From positions 1 to 48,028 of the forward strand of contig PKYI01000054.1 in the NCBI GenBank assembly GCA_003133645.1: a DNA stretch of 48,028 nt. Direction: 5' to 3'. The position numbers were made by a program, and so were the translations under genes. The notes below the pieces were generated by a model. That model was given only the letters and a program-made list of their open reading frames with translations, was not told the origin of the DNA and ran no database searches. Position 1 is the stretch's first letter. Each line of letters starts with the position of its first letter. This DNA is from Acidobacteriota bacterium (GTDB taxonomy: Bacteria > Acidobacteriota > Thermoanaerobaculia > Thermoanaerobaculales > Thermoanaerobaculaceae). Shown here piece after piece: positions 31,996 to 42,345 of the stretch.

Positions 31996-34900
31996 TCGCT
32001 CTCCCCGCCGCCGGGGGCGGCGGCCGACAGTGCTTCAGTCGTGGACCTCCGCCGTACGACGCGGCGGGCGAGGCGGTCGAAGGCGAGGTAGATCACCGGG
32101 GTCGTGTACAGGGTCAGCATCTGGCTGAAGATCAGCCCGCCGACGATGGCGATTCCGAGGGGCCGGCGCAGCTCCGCTCCGATCCCCGAACCCAGCGCCA
32201 GGGGCAGACCGGCGAGCAGCGCCGCCATGGTCGTCATCAGGATCGGGCGGAAACGCAGCAGCGCGGCCTGGTAGATCGCCTCCCGCGGCGGCTTCTTCTC
32301 CTTGCGCTGCGCGTCGAGGGCGAAGTCGATCATCATGATCGCGTTCTTCTCCACGATGCCGATCAGCAGGATGATGCCGATCAGGGCGATGACCGAGAAA
32401 TCGGTGCGGAACAACATCAGCGACAGCAGCGCACCCACCCCTGCCGAAGGCAGCGTCGAAAGGATCGTCACCGGATGGATGTAACTCTCGTAAAGGATCC
32501 CCAGCAGGATGTAGACGGTGACGATCGCCGCGAGGATCAAGAACGGCGTGTTCACGAGCGACGCCCGAAACGCCTGCGCGGTCCCCTGGAACCCCGTCTG
32601 GACGCTCTCCGGCAACCCGAGCTCCGCCCTCGCCTTGTCGATCGATTTGACCGCTTCCCCGAGCGAGGTGCGGGACGCAAGGTTGAACGAGACGGTCACG
32701 ACTGGGAACTGCCCCTGGTGGTTGATGGCGAGCGGGGCGTTGGCGGTTTCGATCGTGGTAAACGCTCCCAACGGCACCGAGCCTCCGCCGGCCGACCTGA
32801 GGAAGACATCGCCTAGCTGCAAGGGGCCCTGTTGGAACGCCGGCTGCGCTTCGAGCACCACGCGGTACTGGTTCAGCTCCGTGAACATGGTCGAGATCTG
32901 CCGCTGGCCGAACGAGTCGTAGAGGGCGTCGTCGAGGTCCAGCGGGGTGATCCCCAGGCGCGACGCCGTGGTCCGATCGAGGATCACGCGCGCCTCAAGG
33001 CCCGCGCTCTGCTGATCGGAAGTGACGTCGCGCAGTTCGGGAAGCTCTCGCAATCGGTCGACGAAGCGGGGCGCCCACTGCGCCAGCTCGCGCCCATCCG
33101 GGTCTTCGAGGCTGTACTGGTACTGCGTGCGGCTGACGCGGTCCTCCACCGTCAGGTCCTGGACCGGCTGCATGAACAGCGTGATGCCCTCCACCTTTGC
33201 GAGTTCGGGCTGCAGCCGGCGGATGATCTCGTCGGCGCTCGCCTGGCGTTCCGCCAACGCCTTCAGGTTGATCTGGATGCGGCCGCTGTTCATCGTCGTG
33301 TTGGTGCCGTCGATGCCGATGAACGACGAGAGGCTTTGCACGCCGGGGTCCTTGAGGATCGCCCGCGCGAGCGCCTGCTGGCGGTCGGCCATGGCGGGGA
33401 ACGAGATGGTCTGCGAGGCCTCCGAGATCCCCAGGATCACGCCCGTGTCCTGCGCCGGGAAGAACCCCTTGGGAATGACGATGTAGAGCAGGATCGTCAA
33501 GACTAGGGTCGCGACCGCGATGAGCAGCGTCGCCGGCTGGTGTTTGAGCACCCACGTGAGCGTTCGGCCGTAGAATGCGATCACAGAGTCCCACGCACGC
33601 TGTGAGCTGCGGTAGAAACGCGTCTGCTCCTCTTCGCGCTTCAGGTGCAGCAGCTTGGCGGACATCATCGGCGTCAGCGTGAGCGACACGGCAGCGGAGA
33701 TCAGGATCGTCACCGAGAGGGTCACGGCGAACTCGCGGAACAGCCGGCCGACGACGTCGCCCATGAAGAGGAGCGGAATCAGCACCGCGATCAGCGAAAC
33801 GGTCAACGACAGGATGGTGAAGCCGATCTGCGCCGATCCCTTGAGCGCCGCTTCGAGGGGAGGTACTCCTTCCTCGATGTACCGCGTGATGTTCTCGATC
33901 ATCACGATGGCGTCGTCGACCACGAACCCCGTCGAGATCGTCAGCGCCATCAGCGTGAGGTTGTTGAGGCTGTAGCCGAGCAGGTACATGACGCCAAAGG
34001 TGCCCACCAGCGAGAGCGGCACGGCCACGCTCGGGATCACCGTGCCCGCGGCCGTGCGCAGGAAGAGGAAGATCACCATCACGACGAGACCGATGGTGAG
34101 CAGCATCTCGAACTCGACGTCGTGGACCGAGGCGCGGATCGTCGTGGTCCGGTCGGTGAGGATCGAGACCTTGATCGCCGAAGGAAGCGATGCGCGGAGC
34201 TGCGGCAGCAGCGTTTTGATTCGATCGACGACCGCAATGGTGTTGGCGCCGGGCTGGCGCTGGATGTTGAGGATGACGGCCGGCGTCTGGTTCATCCACG
34301 CCGCCTGCCTGACGTTCTCGGTGTCGTCGATCACGTTGGCGACGTCGGACAGCCGCACCGGCGCACCGTTGCGGTAGGCTACGATCAACGGACGGTACTG
34401 GGCGCTCGACAGGAGCTGGTCGTTGGCCCAGATCGAGTACGACTGACTCTTCCCGTCGAACGCACCCTTGGCCTGGTTGACGTTCGTCTGCGTGATCGCG
34501 GTCCGGATGTCCTCCATCGTCAGTCCGAACGAGGAGAGCGCGGTCGGGTTCACCTGGACGCGCACCGCCGGCTTCTGACCGCCGCTGATGCTGACCAGGC
34601 CAACGCCCGGAAGCTGCGCGATCTTCTGCGCGAACCTCGTATCGGCGAAGTCCTCGACCTTGGACAGCGGAAGCGTGTCGGACGTGAGCGCGAGCGTCAG
34701 GATCGGCGAGTCGGCTGGGTTGATCTTGCTGTAGATCGGCGGGTTCGGCAGGTCGCTCGGGAGGTAGGTCCCCGCCGCGTTGATCGCCGCCTGGACCTCC
34801 TGCTCGGCCACGTCGATGTTGAGGTCCAGTACGAACTGCAGGGTGATCACCGAGCTCCCCGACGAGCTGCTCGACGTCATCTGGTTGAGCCCCGGCATCT

Positions 34901-35117
34901 GCCCGAACTGGCGCTCGAGCGGGGCGGTGACCGCCGACGCCATCACGTCGGGGCTCGCGCCCGGGTAGAACGTCACGATCTGGATCGTCGGGTAGTCGAC
35001 CTGGGGCAGCGCCGAAACCGGCAGCAGCTTGAACCCGATCGCGCCGGCGATCAGGATCGCCGCCATCAAGAGCGATGTCGCGATCGGCCGCAGGATGAAA
35101 GGGCGTGAGGGGTTCAT
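31992..35117 (-). CDS. mdtB: RND multidrug efflux permease, MdtB-like
   Basis: This is a 1041-residue RND permease and paralogue of the next gene. [20 protein letters not shown] starts it, [16 protein letters not shown] holds the proton-relay aspartates and [16 protein letters not shown] the helix 10 lysine. The C-terminal tail [19 protein letters not shown] is not conserved. The ATG at 35117 overlaps the adaptor's stop as ATGA. The frame is open further upstream, but the sequence there reads as the adaptor in another frame. It would assemble with MdtC and the adaptor to span the periplasm. Confidence 0.9.
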   Translation of the reverse strand: MNPSRPFILRPIATSLLMAAILIAGAIGFKLLPVSALPQVDYPTIQIVTFYPGASPDVMASAVTAPLERQFGQMPGLNQMTSSSSSGSSVITLQFVLDLNIDVAEQEVQAAINAAGTYLPSDLPNPPIYSKINPADSPILTLALTSDTLPLSKVEDFADTRFAQKIAQLPGVGLVSISGGQKPAVRVQVNPTALSSFGLTMEDIRTAITQTNVNQAKGAFDGKSQSYSIWANDQLLSSAQYRPLIVAYRNGAPVRLSDVANVIDDTENVRQAAWMNQTPAVILNIQRQPGANTIAVVDRIKTLLPQLRASLPSAIKVSILTDRTTTIRASVHDVEFEMLLTIGLVVMVIFLFLRTAAGTVIPSVAVPLSLVGTFGVMYLLGYSLNNLTLMALTISTGFVVDDAIVMIENITRYIEEGVPPLEAALKGSAQIGFTILSLTVSLIAVLIPLLFMGDVVGRLFREFAVTLSVTILISAAVSLTLTPMMSAKLLHLKREEEQTRFYRSSQRAWDSVIAFYGRTLTWVLKHQPATLLIAVATLVLTILLYIVIPKGFFPAQDTGVILGISEASQTISFPAMADRQQALARAILKDPGVQSLSSFIGIDGTNTTMNSGRIQINLKALAERQASADEIIRRLQPELAKVEGITLFMQPVQDLTVEDRVSRTQYQYSLEDPDGRELAQWAPRFVDRLRELPELRDVTSDQQSAGLEARVILDRTTASRLGITPLDLDDALYDSFGQRQISTMFTELNQYRVVLEAQPAFQQGPLQLGDVFLRSAGGGSVPLGAFTTIETANAPLAINHQGQFPVVTVSFNLASRTSLGEAVKSIDKARAELGLPESVQTGFQGTAQAFRASLVNTPFLILAAIVTVYILLGILYESYIHPVTILSTLPSAGVGALLSLMLFRTDFSVIALIGIILLIGIVEKNAIMMIDFALDAQRKEKKPPREAIYQAALLRFRPILMTTMAALLAGLPLALGSGIGAELRRPLGIAIVGGLIFSQMLTLYTTPVIYLAFDRLARRVVRRRSTTEALSAAAPGGGESD

Positions 35118-36361
35118 GGGTTCTGCTGCCGCGCGCCGTTCGGCTTTGCCAGCGCGACGAGCGTGCCAGGCTGGAGCTTGTCCACACCGTCCACGACCAC
35201 GACCTCTCCGGAGGAGACACCCTTCTGCACGGAGGTCGTGTCGCCTTCGGTCAGCTGCACTTCGACCGTGCGCATCTCGACCGTGGAGTCGGGCTTGACC
35301 ACATAGACGTACGTCGACTGCGGGCTGCGCTGAATGGCGGCGGTCGGAATGAGCACGGTTTGGTGCAGCGTGTCGACCAGGAGGCGCACGTTGACGAACT
35401 GGTTCGGGTAGAGCGCCGAGTCCTCGTTGGCGAACTGCGCACGCATCCGGATCGTTCCGGTCGACGGATCGATCTGGTTGTCGATCGCCAGCAGGGCACC
35501 GGTCGCGAGCTTGCGCTTGAGTTCGCGGTCCCACGCCTCGACAGGGAGTTCGTGTCCGCTCTTCCTCTGCTGCAGCACTGACTGGAGGTGATCGGCGGCG
35601 ATCGTGAAGATCACCGTGATCGGCTGCTGCTGCGTGATCACCAGCAGACCGTTCTGGTCGGTGGCGTGGACGATGTTGCCCGGGTCGACCAGCCGGAGTC
35701 CGACGATTCCGGAGGCCGGCGCCGTGATCCGGCTGTACGTCAGGTTCAGCGTCGCGCTCTCGACCTGTGCCCGATCGCTCTTGATCGCCGCCTCGGTCTG
35801 ATCGACGGTCGCCGCCTGGGTGTCGAGTTGCTGGCCCGAGACGGAGTTGTCTTTGATCAGGACCCGGTAGCGGTCGAGATCGACCCTGGCATTCTTCAAC
35901 GCGGCCTCGTCCTTGGCGAGCTGCCCCTCGGCCTGGTGGAGTTGGACCTCGAACGGCCTGGGGTCGATCTGCGCGAGCAGGTCGCCCTCACGGACGAGCT
36001 GTCCCTCGCGGTAGGCGACGCTGATCAACTCGCCATCGACCCGGCTGCGCACGGTGACCGTCTTGACCGGCGTCACGGTGCCCAGCCCGTTCTGGTACAC
36101 CCCGAAGTCGCCCGTCCTGGCTGCCGTCGCGACGACCGGAACCGCTCGCAGCGCGCCGCCCTTGGCGGCGTTTGCGCTGCTCGCCTGTCCGGCGAAAACC
36201 CTGGAGAGGACAAAGTAGGCGAGGACGGCGACGACGGCGACGACGGCCGCCACCAACCAACGCCGCCGGCCGCGCCTCGCGCCCGCGCCGGGAGCCCCCG
36301 GCGCGCCGTCGCCCGATTCGGTACGTTGAAGCTCGCCATCACGCGCGCTGTTGAGGCTCAT
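35114..36361 (-). CDS. mdtA: RND efflux periplasmic adaptor, MdtA-like
   Basis: This 415-residue membrane-fusion protein has an N-terminal membrane anchor (about 33-55). The biotinyl-lipoyl-like domain ([39 protein letters not shown]) is followed by a coiled-coil hairpin ([18 protein letters not shown] to [12 protein letters not shown]), then a beta barrel ([14 protein letters not shown]) and a membrane-proximal domain. It bridges the permeases and the outer-membrane duct. GGGGGAT lies 8 nt before the ATG. It is the first gene of the operon, with a plausible promoter at 36414-36442. Confidence 0.92.
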   Translation of the reverse strand: MSLNSARDGELQRTESGDGAPGAPGAGARRGRRRWLVAAVVAVVAVLAYFVLSRVFAGQASSANAAKGGALRAVPVVATAARTGDFGVYQNGLGTVTPVKTVTVRSRVDGELISVAYREGQLVREGDLLAQIDPRPFEVQLHQAEGQLAKDEAALKNARVDLDRYRVLIKDNSVSGQQLDTQAATVDQTEAAIKSDRAQVESATLNLTYSRITAPASGIVGLRLVDPGNIVHATDQNGLLVITQQQPITVIFTIAADHLQSVLQQRKSGHELPVEAWDRELKRKLATGALLAIDNQIDPSTGTIRMRAQFANEDSALYPNQFVNVRLLVDTLHQTVLIPTAAIQRSPQSTYVYVVKPDSTVEMRTVEVQLTEGDTTSVQKGVSSGEVVVVDGVDKLQPGTLVALAKPNGARQQNP

Positions 36362-36413
36362 TTCGTGGATCCCCCGATTCGCGGAGCGCCAACCCTCGGC
36401 TCCCGCACCGGAG

Positions 36414-36442
36414 CGTATAGCACAGGACTCTTGCTATAGCAA
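36414..36442 (-). promoter_or_regulatory. mdt operon promoter overlapping a 12-bp palindrome
   Basis: On the minus strand TTGCTA (36442-36437) and TATACG (36419-36414) form -35 and -10 boxes with a 17-nt spacer, about 45 nt before the mdtA transcription-to-start region. The -35 box is part of the perfect palindrome TTGCTATAGCAA (36431-36442), and TGCTATA recurs at the -10 box. The AT-rich patch stands out in GC-rich DNA and looks like a repressor operator. Confidence 0.55.
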
Positions 36443-36590
36443 CAATTCAGCCCCTAACCGCCCCGGTCACGCCATCCGTGACGCTCGCTCCGCCACCGGC
36501 CTCGCCTTCCGCCGGGCGAGGCCCCGCCCCCTCCGGGGACAAAGAGTCGGCTTTTCGGAGAAGTGTGCCCGTCGCGTCGAGAGCCTGCGG

Positions 36591-38738
36591 TCAGGTGCTC
36601 GGGGCCTCGTCGGCTTCCTGATCGTCGCGGTCAGCCCCCCTGCCCTCGTGGGCGAGGTGCACGAACATATCCTGCGCCGACCGGCGGGCCTCGCCGGGGG
36701 CGGGCGCCCGGCGTACGTAGGTCCCGTCGGACCGGAGGTCCCAGGCGGTGGCGTTGTCGGCGTCGTAGAGGTCGAGGATCGCATCCAGCTCCCGCTGGAG
36801 CGCTGGGTCGGCGACCGGCGCGACGGTCTCCACCCGGTGGTCCAGGTTGCGCTTCATCCAGTCGGCCGACCCGAGGAAGTACTCGGGCTTGCCGCCGTTG
36901 ACGAAGGTGTAGATGCGGGCGTGCTCGAGGAAGCGCCCCAGCACCGAGAGGACGCAGATGGTCTCGGACACCCCGGGGACCCCGGGGCGCAGGCAGCACA
37001 GACCGCGGATGTTCAGCGTGATCGGAACCCCGGCCCGGCTGGCGGCGTAAAGCTCGCGGATGAGCGCGGGGTCCTGGAGCTGGTTCATCTTGGCCCGGAT
37101 GCCGGACGGCCTCCCCGCGGCTGCGTGCTCGGCTTCGCGCCGGATGAGCGCGGTGAAGGTGTCGCGCATGAACGCCGGCGCCACGACCAGACGGCTGAAC
37201 GCCCGCGGCGGGGTGGAGCCTGTCAGCTCGTTGAACACGGCGGCAACGTCACTCGCGAGCATCGGTTCGCACGAAAGGATCCCCAGGTCCTCGTAGAGCT
37301 TCGCCGTGCCGGTGTGATAGTTGCCGGTGCCGACGTGGACGTAGCTCCTGATCCCGTCGGCCTCCTCGCGCACGACGAGCGCCAGCTTGACGTGGGTCTT
37401 CAGCTTCTCGACGCCGTAGGCGACATGGGCGCCCTCGCGCTCGAGCAGCTTCCCCCAGGCGATGTTGGGAGCCTCGTCGAACCTTGCGGTGATCTCGACC
37501 ACCACGGCAACCTGCTTGCCGGCCCGGGCCGCTTCGGCGAGCGCCCGCACGATCGGGGAGTCGACCGAGGTCCGGTAGATCGTGAGCTTGATCGCGAGCA
37601 CGTTCGGGTCGGCGGCTGCAAGCTGGAGGAACCGCAGGACGGACGTGTCGAAGCTCTGGTAGGGGTGGTGGAGGAGGATGTCGCCGCGCCGGACCTCGCC
37701 GAAGAACCCTTCGGGCTCGCGCTTGTCGGCTCCGGCGAGCCGGGGGTGGGTGACCGGGACGTGGGGCTCGTCGTGCAGGTCGGCGCGGTCAAGGACGGGG
37801 AACGACAACAACTCCGCGAGGCCGAGGAAGTGCTCGGAGGCGTAGACGTCCCCGGCCTCGGCGCCGAGCTGCTCGGTCAGCCATCCGCGCAGCGCCTTGG
37901 GCATATCGGACGAGACCTCGAGGCGCACCACGCCGGCGAAGCGGCGGGCCTTGAGCTCGTCCGTCACGTGGCTGATGATGCTCCCGGGCGTGGCGGGAAC
38001 TTCGAAATCCTCGTGGGCGTTTGCCAGGGGCTGCTCTCCCTCCATCCCACGCGTGACCCGGAAGAACCACACCCCCGCCACGCGCTCTTCCGGCAGGAGT
38101 TGGCCGAGGTTGGCGGCGATGACCTGCTCGAGCGGCACGAAGCCCCCGCCGGACACCGGCATCCAGCGGGCGCGGTTGGAGGGCACCTTGAGCCTGACAA
38201 AGCGGTCGCTGCGGCGACCCGCAAGCTTTACGGCCAGGTTGAGGCTGAGGTTCGAGATGAACGGGAACGGGTGTTCGGCGTCCACGGCGAGCGGCGTCAG
38301 GATCGGGAGGATCGCGCGCGCGAAGGCGGCGGCAGCCTGGGCTGCGTCCTTCTTGGAGAGCGCCGCATAGTCCTTGATCGGCAGGCCGGCGGCGGCTAGC
38401 GCCGGCCGGACCTCGTTGTTGACGAGGGCGGCGAGCTCGGCCATCTGGGCGAGGATCTCGGCGCGGCAGGCGTCGAGCTCCTCGCGCGGCGTGCGCCCGT
38501 CGAGCGAGCGCTTGGCGAGCCCCTGCTTCACCTGGCGCTTGAGGCCGCCGATCCGCTTCATGAAGAACTCGTCGTGGAGCATCCCCATGATGCCGGCGAA
38601 CTTGACGCGCTCCAACAGCGGCGTCGCCGGATCCGCCACGAAGGCGAGGACGCGGCGCGCGAAGGAGAGCCACGAGAGTTCCCGGTTGATGAACGCCTCG
38701 GGCCCGATCGCTGCGGCAGCCTTGGGCTTGTCTTCCAT
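36591..38738 (-). CDS. ppk1: polyphosphate kinase 1
   Basis: This 715-residue enzyme reversibly transfers the gamma phosphate of ATP to long-chain polyphosphate. It has FINRELSWLSFARRVL at the N-terminus. The phosphorylated histidine is His449 (LKTHVKLALVV) and the second active-site histidine is His606 (LEHARIYTFVNGG). IKLTIYRTSVDSPIV, RGLCCLRPGVPGVSE and SADWMKRNLDHRVE are conserved blocks. AGGAG lies about 9 nt before the ATG. It is divergent from the CHAD gene, and a set of other polyphosphate genes follows. Confidence 0.95.
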   Translation of the reverse strand: MEDKPKAAAAIGPEAFINRELSWLSFARRVLAFVADPATPLLERVKFAGIMGMLHDEFFMKRIGGLKRQVKQGLAKRSLDGRTPREELDACRAEILAQMAELAALVNNEVRPALAAAGLPIKDYAALSKKDAAQAAAAFARAILPILTPLAVDAEHPFPFISNLSLNLAVKLAGRRSDRFVRLKVPSNRARWMPVSGGGFVPLEQVIAANLGQLLPEERVAGVWFFRVTRGMEGEQPLANAHEDFEVPATPGSIISHVTDELKARRFAGVVRLEVSSDMPKALRGWLTEQLGAEAGDVYASEHFLGLAELLSFPVLDRADLHDEPHVPVTHPRLAGADKREPEGFFGEVRRGDILLHHPYQSFDTSVLRFLQLAAADPNVLAIKLTIYRTSVDSPIVRALAEAARAGKQVAVVVEITARFDEAPNIAWGKLLEREGAHVAYGVEKLKTHVKLALVVREEADGIRSYVHVGTGNYHTGTAKLYEDLGILSCEPMLASDVAAVFNELTGSTPPRAFSRLVVAPAFMRDTFTALIRREAEHAAAGRPSGIRAKMNQLQDPALIRELYAASRAGVPITLNIRGLCCLRPGVPGVSETICVLSVLGRFLEHARIYTFVNGGKPEYFLGSADWMKRNLDHRVETVAPVADPALQRELDAILDLYDADNATAWDLRSDGTYVRRAPAPGEARRSAQDMFVHLAHEGRGADRDDQEADEAPST

Positions 38739-38895
38739 GCCAACGTTCTCCTGGCCGGCTGCAGCCCGCCGGCCCCTTCGGGAACCTCCGCGGGCGTGCG
38801 GCCGTGCCGAGTTCGGTCACGAACCGGTACAATTCTACGGGAGTGCCGGCCAAACTGCGCCCGCCGCGCGGGGCTGACAGTCGGAGGGGAGCCGA

Positions 38896-40446
38896 GTGCC
38901 CGCATCATTGTGCTTCGCGATCGCCGGCCCGGTGGGGCCGCAGGAGGTCGCTGCCTCTCTCGCCGCCCTCGGTCCGGTCGCGGTCGATGAGGCCAGGCGC
39001 GTCATCCGGCGCCACCTCGACACCTTCGACTGGGCACTGTGGAGGAGCGGAGGGCGCCTCACCGTCGAGCGCGACGGGAACCGACGGCGGCTTCTCTGGC
39101 AGCCGGCCGGCGACGGCCCGCCGCGCGCGTTCCGGCTGACGGGGGAGGTGCGGTTCGCAGCGGACTTGCCAGCGGGGACTTTGCGGCGCGAGGTGGCGGC
39201 CGCCGCGGGCCGGCGGGCCCTCCTGCCCGTGGGGGAGACGGCGGTCCAGCGCACCCTCGTCCGCGTGCTCGACCGCGAGGGGAAGACCCTCGTGCGGGTG
39301 CCGATCGAAGACGTACAGCCGATGCGGGGAGGGGCACCCGCGGGCCCGGAGCGGCGCCGCCTGCTGGTCGAGCCACTGACCGGATACGCGAGGGCCGGCC
39401 ACCGCGCGGCGGACGTGCTTGCGGCCACCCTCGTTCTCGCGGTCGACGGAGGCGACGAACTCGCGGACGCCGTTGTTGCCGCGGGCCGCGTCCCTGGCGA
39501 TTACTCGTCGAAGGTCGCAGTCCGCCTCACGCCCGGCGAGCCCGCCGAGCGAGCCGTGCGGCGCGTCCTTGCGCGCCTGCTCCGGACGCTCGTCGCCAAC
39601 GTCGAGGGGACCGTGCAGGACCTGGACACCGAGTTCCTCCACGACCTTCGCGTTGCGACCCGCCGCACCCGCACCTGCCTCGGACAGCTCGAGGGCGTGC
39701 TGCCGGCCGAACGGGTGGCGCCGTTCGCGGGGGAGTTCCGCTGGCTCGGGGACGCCACGACGCCGTGCCGCGACCTCGACGTCTTCCTGCTCGACCTCGA
39801 CGCGCGCCGGGTCTCGCGGCAGGGAGCGGGCGGGGCGGCCCTGGATCCCCTCGTCGCGCGCCTGCAGGCGGACCGCGAGACGGCGCGCGCCGAGCTGGCG
39901 GCGGCGCTCGCCTCCGAGCGCTTCCATGCGCTCGTCAGGCGCTGGGGGAGGCTGCTCGGACGCCGCGCGCCCGGCGGGGAGGACGGTTCCAGGCCGATCG
40001 GTGCCGTCGCGGGGGAGAGGGTCGTCCGCGCCTACCGGCGCCTCGCGCGGCACGGGCTGGCGCTCGGCCCCGGCGCGCCGGTCGCGGCGATGCACCGCCT
40101 TCGGATCGACGGGAAGAAGCTGCGCTACCTCCTCGAGTTCTTCGCGAGCCTGTGGGACGCCGAGGAGACCGCCGCGCTGGTGCGCGAGCTCAAGTTGGTG
40201 CAGGACGCGCTCGGCGATTACCACGACGCCTGGCTCCAGCGCGAGCTCGTGGTCGGGCTCGGCGACGAGATCCTGGCCGCCGGAGGCCGCGCCGCCGCGC
40301 TCCTCGCGATGGGTGAGCTCGCCGCCGACCTCGAGCGCCGGCAGAGAGCGAGAGTCGAGACGTTCTTCGCCCGGTTCGAGACGTTCGCCGGGGCACCGAC
40401 ACGGGCGCGGCTCGAGCGGTTGGTCGGGCACCGGGGAGGCGAGTGA
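38896..40446 (+). CDS. CHAD-domain protein, polyphosphate-granule associated
   Basis: In this 516-residue protein the C-terminal ~300 residues form a CHAD domain, a helical bundle with conserved basic/histidine residues. The two halves are marked by FLHDLRVATRRTRTCL and MHRLRIDGKKLRYLLEFF. CHAD domains bind polyphosphate and target proteins to polyphosphate granules. The N-terminal ~190 residues may be a degenerate CYTH-like domain; no clear ExExK motif is seen. GTG 38896 has GGAGGGGA 5 nt upstream. It lies next to ppk1 (divergent) and its stop overlaps the start of a ParA gene as TGATG. Confidence 0.82.
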   Translation: MPASLCFAIAGPVGPQEVAASLAALGPVAVDEARRVIRRHLDTFDWALWRSGGRLTVERDGNRRRLLWQPAGDGPPRAFRLTGEVRFAADLPAGTLRREVAAAAGRRALLPVGETAVQRTLVRVLDREGKTLVRVPIEDVQPMRGGAPAGPERRRLLVEPLTGYARAGHRAADVLAATLVLAVDGGDELADAVVAAGRVPGDYSSKVAVRLTPGEPAERAVRRVLARLLRTLVANVEGTVQDLDTEFLHDLRVATRRTRTCLGQLEGVLPAERVAPFAGEFRWLGDATTPCRDLDVFLLDLDARRVSRQGAGGAALDPLVARLQADRETARAELAAALASERFHALVRRWGRLLGRRAPGGEDGSRPIGAVAGERVVRAYRRLARHGLALGPGAPVAAMHRLRIDGKKLRYLLEFFASLWDAEETAALVRELKLVQDALGDYHDAWLQRELVVGLGDEILAAGGRAAALLAMGELAADLERRQRARVETFFARFETFAGAPTRARLERLVGHRGGE

Positions 40447-41195
40447 TGCGGGTCGTCGCCGTGTGGAGCATCAAGGGTGGCGTCGGGAAGACCGCGGCCG
40501 CGGTCAACCTGGCGTTCTTCGCCGCGGCCGCGGGGCTGCGGACGCTGCTTTGGGACCTCGACCCGCAGGGGGCCGCGACCTTCTACTACCGGGTCAAGGC
40601 CAAGGTGAAGGGAGGCGGGCGACGACTCCTGAAGCGCTCGGCCGAGCTGCAGCTCCTGGTCCGGGGCACCGACATCGAGAACCTCGACCTCCTACCGGCC
40701 GACTTTTCCTACCGCCGGCTGGACCTCGACCTCGACGCCCGGAAGCAGCCGCAACGGCGCCTGGCCCTCAAGCTCGCGCCGCTCGCGGACGAGTACGACG
40801 TGGTCTTCCTCGACTGCCCACCGTCGGTGTCGCTCGCGAGCGAGAGCGTGCTGCGCGCCGCCGACGCCCTGCTTGTGCCGGTGATCCCGACGACGCTGTC
40901 GCTGCGGGGGCTCGCGCAGGTCCGGTCGTTCGCGACGAAGCGCGGCAGGCGAGACCTGCTGGTCTTGCCGTTCCTGTCGATGGTGGACAGGCGCAAGACG
41001 ATGCATAGGGACGCGATCGGGCTCTGCGCCGCCGACGAGGGGTTCCTCCGCGCGGCGATTCCGGCCGCGAGCATTGTCGAGAAGATGGGGGTTCACCGCG
41101 CGCCGCTCCCGGCGTACGCACCCTTCAGCGAGCCGGCCCGGGCGTTCGCGGCGCTTTGGTCCGAGCTGGACGCGCGCCTATTCGGCCGCCGGTGA
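40446..41195 (+). CDS. ParA/MinD-family ATPase coupled to the CHAD gene
   Basis: This is a 249-residue ParA-type ATPase. The deviant Walker A is SIKGGVGKTAAAVNLAFF, with LLWDLDPQGAATFYYRV (Walker A') and DEYDVVFLDCPPSVSLASES (Walker B). An insert KVKGGGRRLLKRSAELQLL adds a basic patch. ParA proteins segregate plasmids and chromosomes or position cellular cargo on the nucleoid. No ParB is present nearby. The ATG overlaps the CHAD stop by one base, so the two proteins are made together, which suggests polyphosphate granules as cargo (inference). Confidence 0.85.
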   Translation: MRVVAVWSIKGGVGKTAAAVNLAFFAAAAGLRTLLWDLDPQGAATFYYRVKAKVKGGGRRLLKRSAELQLLVRGTDIENLDLLPADFSYRRLDLDLDARKQPQRRLALKLAPLADEYDVVFLDCPPSVSLASESVLRAADALLVPVIPTTLSLRGLAQVRSFATKRGRRDLLVLPFLSMVDRRKTMHRDAIGLCAADEGFLRAAIPAASIVEKMGVHRAPLPAYAPFSEPARAFAALWSELDARLFGRR

Positions 41196-41234
41196 GCGCG
41201 GCGGCCGCGGACGCAGCGACCACAGGCGCGACGC

Positions 41235-41915
41235 CTACCCACGCGGAGGGCCGGGAGCGGCGGCCGCCTCCGCGGCCGCGAAGGCGAACCGCACGATCCG
41301 CGCGCGCGGCGTCCGGCCGACTGCAAGATCGACCAGCGCGTACGAGCCGCGCGGGTCGCCGTCCACCGGCCGCCCGACCGAGCCGGCGTTGACGACGGTG
41401 ACACCCGAGATCCGCCGCGCGAACGGGACGTGCGAGTGGCCGCACGCCAGCACGTCGGGTCGGTCCGCTCCGAGCTTGGCGGCGAGCGCCCGCGGCGTGA
41501 GGCTCGGGTAGACGTAATCGGTGTCGGAGAGCGGCGAACCGTGGACGACCAGCAGACGCGAGCCGCCGACGCGCAAGGTCAGGGACTCGGGCAGCCCCGC
41601 GAGCCAGTCGAGGCCGGCCCGGCCGAGCTGGTGTGTGGTCCAGGCGAGTTCGGCGTGTCTCTTCTTCCCGGCCCGTTCCGCGAGCGCGTTGCCGGACAGG
41701 GCCGCCGCCTCGACCACCTTGCGGTCGACGTTGCCCCTGATCGCCGGGAACGCGTGCCGGCGCAACAGCGCCACCACCTCGGCCGGTTGCCGGCCGTCAC
41801 CGACCACGTCGCCGGCGACGATCACCTTGTCCGCGTGCCGGTGCCGGATGTCCTCTAGCGCGGCTTCGAACGCCGGCAGGTTGGCGTGGATGTCGGACAC
41901 GACGGCGATGCGCAT
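41235..41915 (-). CDS. metallophosphoesterase (YfcE/MJ0936-like)
   Basis: This 226-residue phosphoesterase has all calcineurin-like motifs: VVSDIHANLPAFEAAL, VAGDVVGDGRQPAEV, IRGNVDRKV, LLVVHGSPLS and ACGHSHVPFARR. Small family members hydrolyse cyclic nucleotides, phosphodiesters or diadenosine tetraphosphate. It is the last gene of a minus-strand group with a small helical protein, Ppx/GppA and PPK2, and is convergent with the ParA gene. Confidence 0.85.
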   Translation of the reverse strand: MRIAVVSDIHANLPAFEAALEDIRHRHADKVIVAGDVVGDGRQPAEVVALLRRHAFPAIRGNVDRKVVEAAALSGNALAERAGKKRHAELAWTTHQLGRAGLDWLAGLPESLTLRVGGSRLLVVHGSPLSDTDYVYPSLTPRALAAKLGADRPDVLACGHSHVPFARRISGVTVVNAGSVGRPVDGDPRGSYALVDLAVGRTPRARIVRFAFAAAEAAAAPGPPRG

Positions 41916-41938
41916 GGCCTGTGCGTCGGGCGCCGCGT

Positions 41939-42298
41939 TCAGCGCTTGGAGAGCATAGCGACGAGATCGTCCGCGAGCCGTTGCAGCCTCGCCAGGTCCT
42001 TGACCCTGCCCTTCTCGGGCTTGAGCTTGACCTCTTGGACCTTCACGATCATGTCCTTGACCGTGCGCTTCGCCGGCGGCTCGACCCCTTCGATCGCCCG
42101 GAGCACCTCGGCAAGCTGGCCGGAGACGCGGGCGCCGAACTCGGCGACGGCGCCGTCGAGCGCCTTCTTGACGGATAACAACTCGGTGACGAGCTGCTCG
42201 GCCGGGGTCGCCCGGCGGCGCCCGGACGCCGCCGCCGTGGCGGCGGCAGCGTTCCCGGCCTTGGCCCGTCTGATCTGCGGACTCGGTTTCCTGGTCAT
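41939..42298 (-). CDS. small basic helical protein in the polyphosphate cluster
   Basis: This 119-residue protein is not one I recognise. The N-terminal third is basic and Ala-rich (RKPSPQIRRAKAGNAAAATA) and probably disordered. The remainder is amphipathic helix (TPAEQLVTELLSVKKALDG and onward to LARLQRLADDLVAMLSKR). The composition is reminiscent of phasin-like or granule-surface proteins. The ATG at 42298 is preferred; an upstream start 17 residues earlier is possible. It sits between Ppx/GppA and the metallophosphoesterase, 47 and 23 bp away. Confidence 0.6.
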   Translation of the reverse strand: MTRKPSPQIRRAKAGNAAAATAAASGRRRATPAEQLVTELLSVKKALDGAVAEFGARVSGQLAEVLRAIEGVEPPAKRTVKDMIVKVQEVKLKPEKGRVKDLARLQRLADDLVAMLSKR

Positions 42299-42345
42299 CG
42301 CTCGGGGTCCCCTTCCCTTCGGTGCGGCGTCGGGTCGTATCGCTC

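Noticed and set aside
36950..36995. C/G-rich repeat-like stretch inside ppk1
   Set aside because: It encodes the conserved RPGVPGVSE motif of polyphosphate kinase and is explained by coding constraint, not by the heptamer family.
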